In this document: one piece after another, positions 22,741-34,185 of the stretch
How positions within the stretch are numbered: position 1 is the first letter of the stretch
Layout: every line of letters starts with the position of its first letter
Source: Tubulanus polymorphus
Lineage: Eukaryota; Nemertea; Palaeonemertea; Tubulaniformes; Tubulanidae
Length of the DNA stretch: 64,000 nt
Direction: 5' to 3'
Assembly: GCF_964204645.1 (NCBI RefSeq)
Contig: NC_134031.1
Coordinates: 14,343,307-14,407,306, forward strand
Program-made: the position numbers and the translations under genes
The notes under the pieces: model-generated
What the model saw: only the letters and a program-made list of their open reading frames with translations
What the model was told of the DNA's origin: nothing
Database searches by the model: none

Positions 22741-24185
22741 CTCTGTTCGCGGAAACACACCGCTTGCTTATCAGCTCCCGGTACCAAATCTGGGAATTAT
22801 GATTACGCGTTAATCCCTTTTTACGACATCGGAAAGCAGCCTGTCATTTAGTGTAGTACGTCACGTGACTAGTAGCTGGAGTTAGTAGTGTGGCTAAAAA
22901 TCTGCCGTCTGAAATAAAACTGTTAAATTCTCAAAATCAACAATTCATCAAATATCAAATACGTTTCAAGTCTGAAAGTAGAACAGTAGATTGTATTTCT
23001 CAATGGAAATAGAATATAATTCGTTGTACTATCAGCTGAATGAATTGACGAAATAGATGATGGTATCTAAAGATAGATTGATATATCTGATACTTATTGC
23101 TATCAACATGTAACGCCTTAATGTGATCACTTTCAATATCAAGTACAGTCTGATGTATCCCCAGCTGGATCCCCGTAGTAAGCATATGTGCGTGATTGAT
23201 TGACCCCGCAGATCTGTAGTGTCAAAAGCTGACCCAACCCGACGCCACAAGGGTTTCGTTGCGGCTGGACACCAGTCTGATCAAATCTGTTTTCCCGTCA
23301 CTGTGGACACCTCGCGGGTACCATGCCGATATTTAAATCGATAGACATTAATTGATAGGCCTAATTACGATGATAATATTACTAATCTTTAATGAAAACA
23401 ATTTCTATAATTGACCCTCATTAAAGCGTTTCTCCTACTTTCTGTCACAATGTCATCCGTGCGACTTTTTGATCAGTCGTTAGATTCTAAATCGAGTCAG
23501 TACTATTTCTAAATTGAAAGGAATCACAAAAAGGGAAGAAATTCTAAATATAGCCTCCTACTTCAAGAAGTCGTGGTTATTTTTATCGCTTACCACTTCT
23601 TTATGACATGTCTTCTGAAATCGTCGCCGTTCGACTACATAATTGAGTTGCTATTTTCAACGGTCTTGTCAGTTGAATCACTATGGATATCAATCAAATT
23701 GACGACATTATTTTCAGTTGTCTGTGATGGGGACGGGGTGCGACAAGGCGCCGTAATGTGTACCATTGTATTATCGGGCGCGCATCGCGTGCAAGATAAA
23801 CCCCTTCCCAACATCCCCTCCCTCGTCAGGAGAAACCAAACTGATTATGTCAATCAAAGCTCGTTAGAATAGGCCTATTTGATTATAATCACTTATTTTC
23901 ATCCGATTTCATTTTAAAGCGAAAACTCAAGTGCAGTAAACAACTTTTTCCCAATATTTTGTTTAAACGAATGACATATCATAAAACATTAATGAATTCC
24001 ACGAGATAATTGCACGTGCCTATTTTAGGCTAAAGCGTCCATATTGGAGTTTGATGATCGGATGTGGACTCGGGTGAGCTGGTTAAGGCTTTAATGTGAT
24101 CCAATCAAAGTCGTGCGACGACCATGATGGCCGGCCGACCTATAGTTGTTCTTCATGGAAACGGCCGGCCCATGTCGTTTCATAG
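22741..24185. other. No gene recognised
   Basis: Anonymous sequence. CGTCACGTGACTAG near 22860 has an E-box. Two GGCCGGCC octamers lie about 34 bp apart at 24130-24170 and could pair. The 99-codon plus-strand frame at 23573-23872 has no recognisable domain. Confidence 0.55.
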
Positions 24186-24188
24186 AAG

Positions 24189-24450
24189 ACAGGAAACCAA
24201 ATAGTCAAAACTCCACCATTTCGAAATCGATTTTAACTAGCGGTCTGATAATTGGTGAAATATATAGTTAACGCAGGAAAGTTAAATCAAACGTGTTAAA
24301 AGTGTTTCTATGAAACAACCGACCCAGGTCCGGAGACAAGACGGGAAGGCAGGAAGTTATACCTCCACCATTTCGAAATCGATTTTAATTAACGGTCTAG
24401 TTATTAGTTATAACACAGGAAAGTTTTATAAGTGTTTCCCGGAAGTAGGT
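24189..24450. repeat. 152-bp two-copy direct repeat
   Basis: CTCCACCATTTCGAAATCGATTTTAA occurs at 24211 and 24363, with similar flanks (CGGTCTGATAATTGG versus CGGTCTAGTTATTAG; CAGGAAAGTT in both). Confidence 0.8.
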
Positions 24451-25015
24451 CAAATCTCCACACTCCTTAGTCTGTTGTCGCGTATAAAAACGTTTGTCTC
24501 TTTAACCGAAAATCGCTGACCGCTAATGATTCCTGTATCTCAGGCGATCGATAACGATTCATTATAATTCGCAGCATCGTGATTTGTATGCATTTATTCG
24601 ATACCTAAATTACTTCCGTTTTCGCGGACTATTTGTCTTAATGGCGCGGCGGATCAGTGTAGCTAAACCCCATATAAACAACAGCGGCAGCAGAGCAAGC
24701 CGATCGCTTGTCGCTGACCACAACCGAGCGCATACTGATAAGCCATTGTTATGTATGCATCAAAAGGGTCTTTAAACACCGCGGTACTTATCGGTCGGGA
24801 ATTGTAAATCCTATAATGGAACAAACTGAGGCATTCTGAACGTATACTTTGCAACGTAATAGAAAGAAAATAATTCATTTGGTAATGTGAAGATTCGGTC
24901 AATCCTCCTTCGGCGCAATTTAAGGGGGGACACGCCGCGTACGACCACCTAGATCCGCCACTGAGAAAGTACGCATGCGCATTGAGAGAAGAGGCAGAAG
25001 GGGAGCTTTCCTCTC
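24451..25015. other. No gene recognised; possible element end
   Basis: Anonymous sequence. CTAGATCCGCCACTG at 24949-24963 resembles the right end of the GGATCTAGA element at 12292-12644, but a left end is not identified. Confidence 0.5.
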
Positions 25016-25019
25016 ACTC

Positions 25020-25190
25020 GAACAAAATTGAGAGGTTTCTTCAGTTATCACTTGGAACTAAACTGGGAGGTCTCCGGTTAGCACATGGAACCAACAAGGG
25101 TCGTCTCCGGTTTTCATTCCGGAAACAAACTGGGTCGTCTCCGGTTATCACTGTTGACACCAATCGAGTCGCCGTCTCCGTTTGAATCAC
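25020..25190. repeat. 34-37 bp minisatellite (GGGTCGTCTCCGGTT)
   Basis: Four degenerate units end in GGTCGTCTCCGGTTATCAC-like sequence. The plus-strand frames crossing it are incidental. Confidence 0.75.
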
Positions 25191-26440
25191 TGAAATATAT
25201 CTCCGCGATAGAAAGTGTTCTAATTGCCCCTCGTAGAATCAAATTAAAACTTGCAACCGCGCCTCCACCAACCTTGAAAATTACCCTTATACTAATTGCG
25301 TTCAGTGAGCAATGAAATGAGAAATCTATTTAGGAAAAATAATGGGCGTGGTTTTCTTGTTTTCTTAACCCGCCCATTTCGCGAGTGTTTGTGCTTCAAA
25401 GCGTAATTCTCATAATGGTTGATTAATTATTGATTTATTAGTGATTTCTAATTAGAAACAATCGTGAACGAAGTTACGGCCGATTCCGCGTTCGATGTTG
25501 TTGGTTTTATTTGATACTCTGTCGATTAAGAACTACGAACGCAAGTCAACCAGACTAAACCATCGCCGCCCGTCGGTTCCGGTAGTATTCCTTTTCTCGC
25601 GACCGAGCGCGCGCGCAAACGCATTGCGGATGGATTAGTTACGCAACGTCATAAAAACCGAGTATTACGCCCGGTCTAAAAATATACGCCTTTAAGAGGT
25701 AGCTTATTCATACCCCGGAAAAACCGACTTCAATTAAATCTCATTAAAAAACAATGTTTGATCGTGATCCGATCCCCTGTGTTCTACACCGATAGTTCTG
25801 TTTACCCGTCACAAACCCGTATCGAGAAGAATACTGTTTCATCTAACAGAAATGTGGATCTTTCATCTTCGAGATGATATGAAAGTTCTATGAAACGCTG
25901 CAAGGATCTAGAGAGATGTCTCAAAACGCTTTTCGTAGCTTCATTTTACCGTTGAAAGAAATTGCATACCGGTTTTCACTATGACAACAACGAAGATGAT
26001 GAAACCATGATATTGAAAATCGTAATAGTTTACAAATGAAATACTACGACTTACAGTGACCACCTAAACGATTTTGGCTGTATTTTACTATGTTCACGCT
26101 GTAGCATTGTCCAGTCACAATATATATTTGTCAGATACAATATCAAGCGATTCCTGTGGCCGAAAAGCGTGGTTTTGGGATTCGAACCCTCCGCGTCGCG
26201 ATCCAATCAAACACTTCCTCCACCCCTGGGAAAAGCTTCAAACTTTCAATCACCCAGCAAACCTTCCCGAACGATTTTACTGTTACAGGAGATTCCCGCA
26301 TTCCAAGCCAAAATCCTATAAATCCGTTTATATTTTCTTTTCAGTTTCGGTTTGCGACTCGCATTCAGTTTTCTGGCGTTTGTACCGTGTCGAGTCTGTC
26401 TATGTCTGTCCACCTGTCTCGTCTGATCGCACCCAAACGA
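25191..26440. other. No gene recognised; homeodomain-core cluster
   Basis: Around 25395-25480 there are several TAATTA/ATTAAT cores (for example TTGATTAATTATTGATTTAT). The frames at 26074-26443 run into the microsatellite and are not convincing. On the minus strand near 26170-26200 GGAGGGTTCGAATCCCAA resembles a tRNA B box, without an A box. Confidence 0.5.
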
Positions 26441-26570
<130 letters not shown>

Positions 26571-26650
26571 GTTAAATATCATATTCATTCTCAGACAACT
26601 GGTATGTTTCCGCTCGATTGAAATCCGGTTATAAGATACATGTACACAGT

Positions 26651-26673
26651 CGGCGGCGGCGGCGGCGGCGGCT
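26651..26673. repeat. (CGG)n microsatellite
   Basis: Seven to eight CGG units, ending in GGCTGCG. Confidence 0.9.
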
Positions 26674-27190
26674 GCGATTTTCCGAGGTCGGTGGAGCAGG
26701 AAAAGCTGCGCCGATGGCACTCCAATGATATATTATAGAAATATTTACTGATTCGGGTCGATGTTTAGAGGGAAGATTTTTCCGCCGGGATTTCGCAGAT
26801 TTTGATGGTTGGTTAACGCGCCGGAAAAAAAGTACAGTCTCTTAATGTTTTGCGCTGTGAAATGGATTTGCGCAGTAATAACGGGTAATTTTATATGAGA
26901 TATACCCAAAGCGGTCTGGGAGCCTTGAGGGAAGGGGTGCTGCAACAACACCGAAACTCACTAATCGAATTCTATAGTGTGTTACGAAATAAGTTATTGA
27001 AACTTATTGACCGATTAGGAGAAACTTGGTATCATTTTTAGCCTTAAATGATTGTAATCATGGCAACTTCCTAACTTTCGATGTATCTGAATGTGGATCC
27101 AACTATTTCAACTTTAATGTTTTAAACTGCTTTTTAACTTTTTCCTGAAACTGAACCGAAAAAAATAGTACTACGTACGGTAGCTGCTAA
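26674..27190. other. No feature recognised
   Basis: Anonymous sequence; one short minus-strand frame at 26745-26951. Confidence 0.6.
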
Positions 27191-27196
27191 CGTTGG

Positions 27197-27265
27197 GGTC
27201 ACGTGGTCGTTCTGTTAACGGTCAAATTCCCGTTAGGGTAGCGCGTGTGGTGGGTCACGTGGTCG
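27197..27265. promoter_or_regulatory. Pair of GGTCACGTGGTCG E-boxes
   Basis: The 13-mer GGTCACGTGGTCG occurs at 27197 and again at 27253 in the same orientation. A near copy (GTCACGTGGTCGCGACC) lies at 61827. CACGTG is the bHLH-zip E-box; the longer shared context suggests a composite site or an old duplication. Confidence 0.35.
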
Positions 27266-27830
27266 CCTCTCCATCGGGATTAACTTAATGATGAACATCT
27301 TTTTCTCGCCCGCGTAAAACAAGCAATTATTCGGATAAAGCAACTATTTTCCGTCTACGTCCGAGTTTTTTTTTGTCTAGATTTATACCAGATCCCTGGA
27401 AAGTAGATTGTGAATCTGATTCTGTTTTAGCCCATCCCGTCGTCTATTTTTGGTGATATTATTCGTACGGTGTACAATGCACATCCCGCCATTCGCAGTT
27501 AGATAGATTCGGTTACGCATTAAACAGAACCGTGAAACCGAATCCTTCTAATATCGTAACCGCTTCTTGCATGTCGTCTGACCGTCGAGGCTTCTGCAGT
27601 TGCTTTTTGTCGACGCGCAGAAGAAGAATCTGTTAGTTTTCTTTCGCCCAATTGGAGAGTGTTTGCCGCCAATGAAACCGGAAACTTTCCGCGTGCCGTA
27701 TGTTTTTGAAGTTGTAGTACACATGGGATACTGGCACTCACCAGATGGCGCAACAAAACGCTGGGTACAATCCACTTTGCAAAATCCATTAAAAAAGGCT
27801 TAGAAGTATATAAATCCCTCCAATAAGAGT
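27266..27830. other. No gene recognised; CTCF-like motif
   Basis: Frames on both strands overlap at 27520-27803, and no domain is recognised. TCACCAGATGGCGC at 27738-27751 (plus) matches 13 of 14 positions of the CTCF core. Confidence 0.45.
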
Positions 27831-27834
27831 ATGT

Positions 27835-28012
27835 TGTAAAAAGTGTATGTATATATTGTTAACAACTTTCTCGTACTTTATTAAGTCAAGTTTATATTTT
27901 CTGTTTCTGTTAATTGTAAATATTGTATACTTTAAATAAGTCTCACTCCATGTACCATGGAAATGGTTGAAGTGTAAAATAAAATCCTAATCCTAATCCC
28001 AATCTTAATTAT
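27835..28012 (+). mobile_element. Non-LTR retrotransposon 3' tail
   Basis: Ends in ACCATGGAAATGGTTGAAGT, GTAAAATAAA and then the short repeat ATCCTAATCCTAATCCCAATC. A 3' UTR closing with a short tandem repeat, not poly(A), is typical of CR1/L2-type LINEs. The preceding TTGTAAATATTGTATACTTT also fits. No ORF remains, so this is a 5'-truncated copy. Confidence 0.6.
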
Positions 28013-28185
28013 AAGCAGGGAAAATCAGTTCATTTTCGCTATTGTATTGGATTTCACTGAAAATTGTACTAATCAGTAAAGTTGACCCGTATTCAATTGA
28101 ACTGTATCAGGAACGATACCGATGATTTTATGATGAAGTATAGGCTAATAGATAGATTGTGTTGGTCAGGAGGCACTGTGGATTG
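28013..28185. other. No feature recognised
   Basis: Short spacer between the LINE tail and the large minisatellite. Confidence 0.6.
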
Positions 28186-29162
28186 ATTGAGGCACTGCAG
28201 GATGGTTGTGGTGGTTGAGGAGGTACTGCGGGTTGGTTGTGATGGTTGAGGAGGTACTCCGGGTTGGTTGTGATGGTTGAGGAGGTACCGCGGGTTGGTT
28301 GGGTGGTTGAGGAGGTACTGCGGGTTGGTTGTGGCGGTTCAGGAGGTACTGCGGGTTGGTTGTGGCGGTTCAGGAGGTACTGCGGGTTGGTTGGGTGGTT
28401 GAGGAGGTACTGCGGGTTGGTTGTGATGGTTGAGGAGGTACTCCGGGTTGGTTGTGATGGTTGAGGAGGTACCGCGGGTTGGTTGGGTGGTTGAGGAGGT
28501 ACTGCGGGTTGGTTGTGGCGGTTCAGGAGGTACTGCGGGTTGGTTGGGTGGTTGATGAGGTACTGTGGGTTGGTTGTGGTGGTTGAGGAGGTACTGCGGG
28601 TTGGTTGGGTGGTTGAGGAGGTACTGCGGATTGGTTGTGGTGGTTGAGGAGGTAATGCGGGTTGGTTGTTGCGGTTGAGGAGGTACTTCGGGTTGGTTGT
28701 GACGGTTGAGGAGGTACTGCGGGTTGGTTGTGATGGTTGAGGAGGTACTGCGGGTTGGTTGTGATGGTTGAGGAGGTACTGCGGGTTGGTTGTGGCGGTT
28801 GAGGAGGTACTGCGGGTTGGTTGTGGTGGTTGAGCAGGTCCTGCGGGTTGGTTGGGTGGTTGAGGAGGTACTGCGGGTTGGTTGTGATGGTTGAGGAGGT
28901 ACTGCGGGTTGGTTGTGATGGTTGAGGAGGTACTGCGGGTTGGTTGTGGCGGTTGAGGAGGTACTGCGGGTTGGTTGTGGTGGTTGAGCAGGTCCTGCGG
29001 GTTGGTTGGGTGGTTGAGGAGGTACTGCGGGTTGGTTGTGGCGGTTGATGAGGTACTGCGGGTTGGTTGTGGTGGTTGATGAGGTACTGCGGGTTGGTTG
29101 TGATGGTTGATGAGGTACTGTGGGTTGGTTGTGATGGTTGATGAGGTACTGCCGATTGGTTG
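28186..29162. repeat. 31-bp G-rich minisatellite, about 31 copies
   Basis: Unit GAGGAGGTACTGCGGGTTGG followed by TTGTGATGGTT, period 31 (some units 30). The variants TTGTGGCGG, TTGTGGTGG and TTGGGTGG are mixed, and blocks such as 28800-28860 and 28960-29020 repeat as higher-order groups. Because 31 is not a multiple of 3 and the unit has no stop on the minus strand, all three minus frames are open for 230-356 codons with the same P/Q/N/T-rich peptide. This points to a repeat effect and not a gene. The plus strand is rich in GG pairs and may form weak G-quadruplexes. Confidence 0.95.
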
Positions 29163-30355
29163 GTGCTGTGTCCACAAACAGCATAGATAATGATGCACTG
29201 TGTGTCAATAATTGTTACAGATAACAAGAGTTAAGGTATCCACTCAAAACGTTCTTACGCAAAATAAATATTGGCAGTGAAATGATTAACGAATAAAAGA
29301 ACCCGCGACGAGGAGGACATCGATGTGTGGTCCGGTATTAACCGAGTATCGCACATTGTAAACATAACACGGACGGGGAACCTCGAAAATTGATGGATGG
29401 GCCACTCCACGTGAACTATCATTGATAGAATGCGGAGTCACCCGTCTATCGTGGTTTTAGCTCTAATAGGGATTTCATATATTTTAGCACGCTGTCATGA
29501 TACAAGTGGTTTTTCCTGCAACACTTGGAATATTCAATTGCTAATGTTTGACTCACTTACCTTCTCTATAGACTGAATGTTTTGGTAACGAATGGTTTTT
29601 TTCCAATCATTCAAGTGTTAAAATAGTGTTTTTACTCATTAGTGAACCCAAACCTGTTTTTTCTTTAGATGTCCCTATTCTGATGGTAAACAATTAATTC
29701 CCAATTCATATCTCGTATTTTCAATATAATTTTAGTAAATCGGAAATATATAGTTTTTGTTGATAGAACAGGCCCCTCGTCGCAGGCGGGTCATCTGAGA
29801 GCACTTATAAGAAAAATTAACATAAACACGACACTGTTGTCCTGGTACCGGTTGTGGACCAAGGTCCAGTTGCCGAGAAAAGTAGATAATTGATAGAGGT
29901 GTTGCCTTGCTGTTCTCGCCCACCTCCCTTGGATTACAGTCCAACGTTTCATGTTCAATATTTTTCAGGTTTCATTTTCGAACCTCGAGAGCAAATTTTT
30001 CAGATTTTTCCAGGAATTTTAATGAACACAAGTAATGAAGCTATTATCCTCCGTCACACGTGTACATACAGCAGACTTAACCCCGCGGGATTGAAGGTGA
30101 CCATTTGAGTTACCGCTTCCTTCGCGTTTCGAGACAGATGGCTTTTTCTGTCGTCGCACGTACGAAAAGCAAACAAGAGATCTATTTCAGAGAAGGAGTG
30201 TTCCGGCGAGCAGACGATCCTAGATCATTGATGAAACACTCTTGCATTCGTGTTGTAACGACGGTATGAAATCCCGCACGACCCAACTACACGCGAGGAA
30301 AAATCCTGTATTTTCAACCTTTCAATCCCAAGAAGCTGCTTTATCGGATCCACAT
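29163..30355. other. No gene recognised
   Basis: Anonymous sequence; frames at 29732-29944 and 29890-30108 are short and unassigned. Confidence 0.6.
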
Positions 30356-30394
30356 TTTAAATGGCGGCTCCGTTAAGGCTTCTCGCGAGAATAA

Positions 30395-30495
30395 CCCAAC
30401 GTAGCCGCTTAAAAAAACTCGCCTTTTCACTCTCATGAGGATGTATGGCCATGAAAAAGCGGCTCCTTTGAGTTTTTTTAACAGTGGCAGCACCG
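30395..30495. repeat. Imperfect hairpin (TTAAAAAAACTC / GAGTTTTTTTAA)
   Basis: GCTTAAAAAAACTC near 30407 is inverted as GAGTTTTTTTAAC near 30471; CTCATGAGG and GGCCATGA lie in the loop. The arms look imperfect further out. Possibly a small fold-back element. Confidence 0.55.
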
Positions 30496-30654
30496 TTCTA
30501 AGCTTCCACCTCTGGGTTTTATGAACTCGACATTTCTCTATTTGCATTTCTCGGTTGTTATATACTGTATTTCATTCATTACATTTCCTCTGTCTTTCCA
30601 AAGTGTATAGTCGATAAGCCCACACCAGCAATGGATGATAAAGCCTGGAATGTC

Positions 30655-30800
30655 CCCTTGTTAGTTTATTCAACGTTCCGACTACATCCTTACAGTCATC
30701 ATGGTCATATTCAGTTCTGTTCAGTTACAGCCTCAGTATTTCCGACGATGATATTCCAGGAGCGCAGAAACGTCAAATATTAGATTAGTTAAAAGAAACT
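30655..30800. mobile_element. Copy of the TTTCGACTATA hairpin family
   Basis: The left arm, TTAGTTTATTCAACGTTCCG at about 30660, is partly inverted on the right as AGAAACGTCAAATATTAG near 30767. About 145 bp and non-coding; same family as 40717-40810. Confidence 0.6.
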
Positions 30801-31590
30801 TTTCTGACTTTATTTTTCATTCTTACGTAGAATAGAATCCTTGTCGTTGTTGTCATGTGAACGGATCGGTTTTTTTCCGTTGCGACGATCGCTTTAATAA
30901 TTTGATTGAAATTGTTCAGAACGTGCACCTGTGGGTCATTTGAAAATAACTGATGTGGAAAGCGCTCAAACGAAATACAACGTTAGAAAAATCTTCATGA
31001 TCAAATCGCGTATTCATCTATCCCCGTCATCAATAAACTCTTTGAAACGCAGTCTGTTATGAAATCCTTTAATCTTTTAAATTATCCGCGTTTTGAACGG
31101 TTTTAGTTGATTAATAGTGCGAGCTCGATACGTCTGCCAGGCAGCCTCGCAGTCGCGTCGCGTGTTGGTATTTGAACTAATTACGATAGTGAATTGGCTC
31201 GGTGATACTGCGCGCCGAGTAGATCAGTACACTGAATCAGGATGACAACCATTGCGTGACGGATAATTTATCGTCTGCTAATTTCATTCTTCTATTTAGA
31301 ATCTTCTGACGTGTTGTTTTAATGGCGTTAAAACGATATTTAAATTTTTTTGCCGCACACACATTTTCTGGTACGGATTCCGACATTTTAAGAATGGAAC
31401 TAGAACGGGTTTGGCAGGGCGAACTTCGGTAATACGGAGTTGGTCGACTATATACAGTCGAAAACGGAGAAACCGAATGTCAGTCAGTCGGAAATATAGC
31501 CCGGAAGTGGTCGACCGACAACGGTGATTGAGCACGGGTGCTGTAGTTCGGAATTATTTCCATCCGGTGAATTCGACTATATTCTTAAAA
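30801..31590. other. No gene recognised
   Basis: Anonymous sequence. GTCTGCCAGGCAGCC at about 31131 contains TGCCAGGCA, a palindrome resembling an NFI half-site pair. The 79-codon minus frame at 31296-31535 is unassigned. Confidence 0.5.
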
Positions 31591-31605
31591 AATGTTGCTC
31601 AATGA

Positions 31606-31806
31606 TATGCCGGCGGCGAAAGCTCAATTGAAGGGGGGTTTGGGGTTCCTCCCCAAGAAAAATTCGAAAAATGACTCTTTTCCTTTGTATCAAAAGGCAA
31701 TCTGGAGCTGTTAGATAAGGTACTTATTAGGAAATATGTTATTCACATTTCTCTGACTATATTCTGGAATACTGACAGTGGAATATAGCTTGGATCCGCC
31801 CCTGCA
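31606..31806. mobile_element. Truncated relative of the GGATCTAGA element
   Basis: GGGGGGTTTGGGGTTCCTCC then CCAAGAAAAATTCGAAAAAT parallels the centre of 12292-12644 (GGGGTCTGGGGG, CTCCCCCAGAAAATTTTTGAA). It ends with GGATCCGCCCCTG, parallel to the GATCCACCCC right end. The left terminus is not recognised. Confidence 0.5.
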
Positions 31807-31810
31807 GACG

Positions 31811-32455
31811 CGGAGAAGTGCGTTACACCCACCGAACTACAGTGCGTTCGGTTATTGGTTCTGACCATTAGTCGACTACAGTTACGGAAACCGAGGTTTT
31901 TTCCTGGCTGTTACAATCAAAACAGGACCATCAGATCAGTTGTAATCAAATTCTCGTGTTGAATGAGAGAACCCCCAAAACTAGCCCGAACTGTGAAGCG
32001 CAGACTGGAAATATTCCGAACTGTGGTCGCATTTCTAGGCTAGATGAGGTCGTCATTAGAAGTAATTCCCAATTCGGAAGTCCAAATGAACATGTCTCGG
32101 TTGACGAGGAAGACGGGAACACAATGAAATTATGTAACAAGATGTCCTTATACATACAAAATAGAAACTGACTGACGAGTGGTCTCCCTTCTCCAAACAC
32201 AATTAGCACAAATAGACCAGCGGCAAAGAAGGCTAGGCAACACGGAAATACAGAAAAAGATAAACAACTACCTTTGTATAAAACCTCAAAATGAATCCAC
32301 TACAACGTGAGCTTTATTTCGTGAACTTTTTAAGTATTGTTTCGCTAACGAGCTCCATGGAAACTGCTATAAATGGCACTAGCGTACGGTGTGTCTACAG
32401 CACACAGCTGCTGCAGTCGGACAGAGAGCGCTCGAATCGTGATACGTTACCTAAC
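31811..32455. other. No gene recognised
   Basis: Frames overlap on both strands at 31946-32209. The plus frame includes SRLDEVVIRSNSQFGSPNEH, protein-like but unassigned and without a convincing start context. Confidence 0.5.
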
Positions 32456-32800
32456 CCCCAGGATCCAGTTCCACTGTTCTGAGTTAAGATTTGACTCAGA
32501 GTTAACTCGTTGAAAATGTACTGAATTTACTCGGAGTTAACTTTAACTCACGGACCCTGATGTACCTTGTTCACGGGCCTGGTCAGAATTGTACTTAAGA
32601 CAATCATGACTTCGTCGTGGACTGGACTCATATCTAAGCCTCGACAGGTTTCAAGATCTACGCAGTGTTCCACAGTCGGTCATTGTCATTGAGTTAACTC
32701 ATTGAAATTTGTATGGACTATGAAATATCGTATGGACAAATTTCGATCAACCCATCCAGAGTTAACTCTAACTGATACTGTAAAATTCTAGTTCCCGGCA
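32456..32800. mobile_element. GAGTTAAC-rich fold-back sequence
   Basis: Starts with CAGGATCCAGTTCCACTGTT, then has several GAGTTAACTC-type palindromes (near 32500, 32536, 32690 and 32760). AAATTTGTATGGAC near 32705 is echoed by TATGGACAAATTTC at 32730. It resembles an expanded or nested form of the small fold-back at 50041-50124. Confidence 0.45.
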
Positions 32801-33270
32801 CAGCTGCGAGGAACAGTCAAAACTCGACTGAGAGAACTGCGGAATCTTGTAGTACCGCGCTCGGGTAAAATAGTCACCACAATGAATAGGTCTGGAATCC
32901 AGCAAGATAAAGTGCCGATTGTAACGAACAGGCCCTGTGGGGATACTGCTGCAGTCTCGCTACGTGTGAATTTTTTAATATATATTTATTCAGATTAGCG
33001 ACGGACACGCGAGCGATAGAAGGGTAACACTATACACCGGCGGTTATTTTATGGTTATTCACCGGCATCAATTAATTTTATATCAGGGACTAGTTTTACC
33101 CCGGGGTCCTATCGATGTGTTATGAGATTCCTTTCAGTCCAATCTCGTGCGACTACACTTTCCGCTTACCCCTCCAGCTATATTTAAACAGTAACTAATT
33201 ACGTTCGTCAATTTTCTGGTTATCATTATTGCATGCGTGCAATTTTTCCATTGAAAAATCAGTCATTATC
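32801..33270. other. No feature recognised
   Basis: Anonymous sequence without ORF or repeat. Confidence 0.6.
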
Positions 33271-33407
33271 AGGGCCAAGTTGCACAGTCGTGACTTAAGT
33301 CTAAAAGTGGTCTTAAATCTTAAGACTGGTCTTAGGTCGTTAGATTGGCTATAGAAGTAAGTTGGTCTTAGACTGGTCTTAAGTCTAAGCCATATGCAAC
33401 CGGTCCG
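33271..33407. mobile_element. TTAAGACC-family fold-back element
   Basis: Left end GGGCCAAGTTGCACAGTCGT then GACTTAAGTC; right end GACTGGTCTTAAGTCTAAGC then CATATGCAACCGGTC. The interior is rich in GGTCTTA/TAAGACC. About 136 bp. Confidence 0.75.
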
Positions 33408-33434
33408 TGAGGCTGTCGCCTGGATCCGTCATCA

Positions 33435-33645
33435 GAGCCCGGTTGCACAGTCTTGACTTAAGTAAATAGTTGGTCTAAAACCAATCTTAAAAAATATAGA
33501 CCGGTCTTAGACCTGTTGCATAGTCAAATCTGTTAAAAATTGGTCGTAGATTTTAAGACTTGGTTTTAAAACTGAAGATAACTATTGACATGGCTAAAAT
33601 TCGTTAAGACTGGTCTTAGACCAACTTAGAGACCGTTCTAGTATC
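33435..33645. mobile_element. Second, expanded fold-back copy
   Basis: Begins GAGCCCGGTTGCACAGTCTT only 28 bp after the previous copy. Contains a nested GACCTGTTGCATAGTC at about 33510 and ends around GACTGGTCTTAGACCAACTT. Probably one element inserted into another. Confidence 0.6.
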
Positions 33646-33919
33646 TGAGATGAGTACAGCAGGAACAAGAGTGAAAGATTCCGTGGAAACCACGAGTGGT
33701 TCTTAAGCCCAGTTTAACTTAAAACGTTCCGATTCATTGACAGTGAATTTAGTGGGGGAAGTAAATTGTGACTCCTGTGCCCATAGAGACCATGCCCGAC
33801 CAGGCCCTCAATGTGAGTATTCCTGTTCCTGTGAAAAGAACCAGAGGCACTCTCTGAGAGCCCATGAACCTATGATACCATTATATGTGTAAGAGATTAA
33901 GTGATTGCTACAACCATTA

Positions 33920-34185
33920 TCCGACCCCTTATAACCAACAGTTACTGCCGGCCCCTATCGACCATTAATGTAATACAAACATTAAGCATCTTTAGTGTCC
34001 GATAATGGCGCCCTCTATCTAACAATTAAAACAATTAAGTAATCAAACTGTTGGCGACCTCCATTGACCAATATAGCAATCGTAAGCGACACCTTGAGTA
34101 CTACAAACTACACTATGAAAACAAACTTAGAGTTTGCGCCCCCTAATGACCATTGATGCAATTAATATGTAAAGGTCAATTGGTA
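33920..34185 (-). repeat. Degenerate array with GCGCCCYCTA cores
   Basis: Four diverged units contain GCCGGCCCCTATCGACC, GGCGCCCTCTATC (34007), GGCGACCTCCATTGACC (34053) and GCGCCCCCTAATGACC (34136), each followed by AT-rich ATTAA/CAATT words. On the minus strand, TAGAGGGCGC and TAGGGGGCGC match the YAGRKGGCRS half of the CTCF core. Spacing is irregular (about 45-83 bp). Confidence 0.45.

Noticed and set aside
26165-26205. Possible tRNA on the minus strand
   Set aside because: Only a B-box-like GGGTTCGAATCCC is present; no A box or acceptor stem.
27965-28000. TCCTAA repeats as a telomeric tract
   Set aside because: Best explained as the short tandem-repeat tail of a LINE 3' end.
28128-29198. 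Minus-strand frame of 356 codons rich in P, Q, N, T, S
   Set aside because: All three minus frames are open because the 31-bp unit has no stop; there is no domain or single-frame preference.
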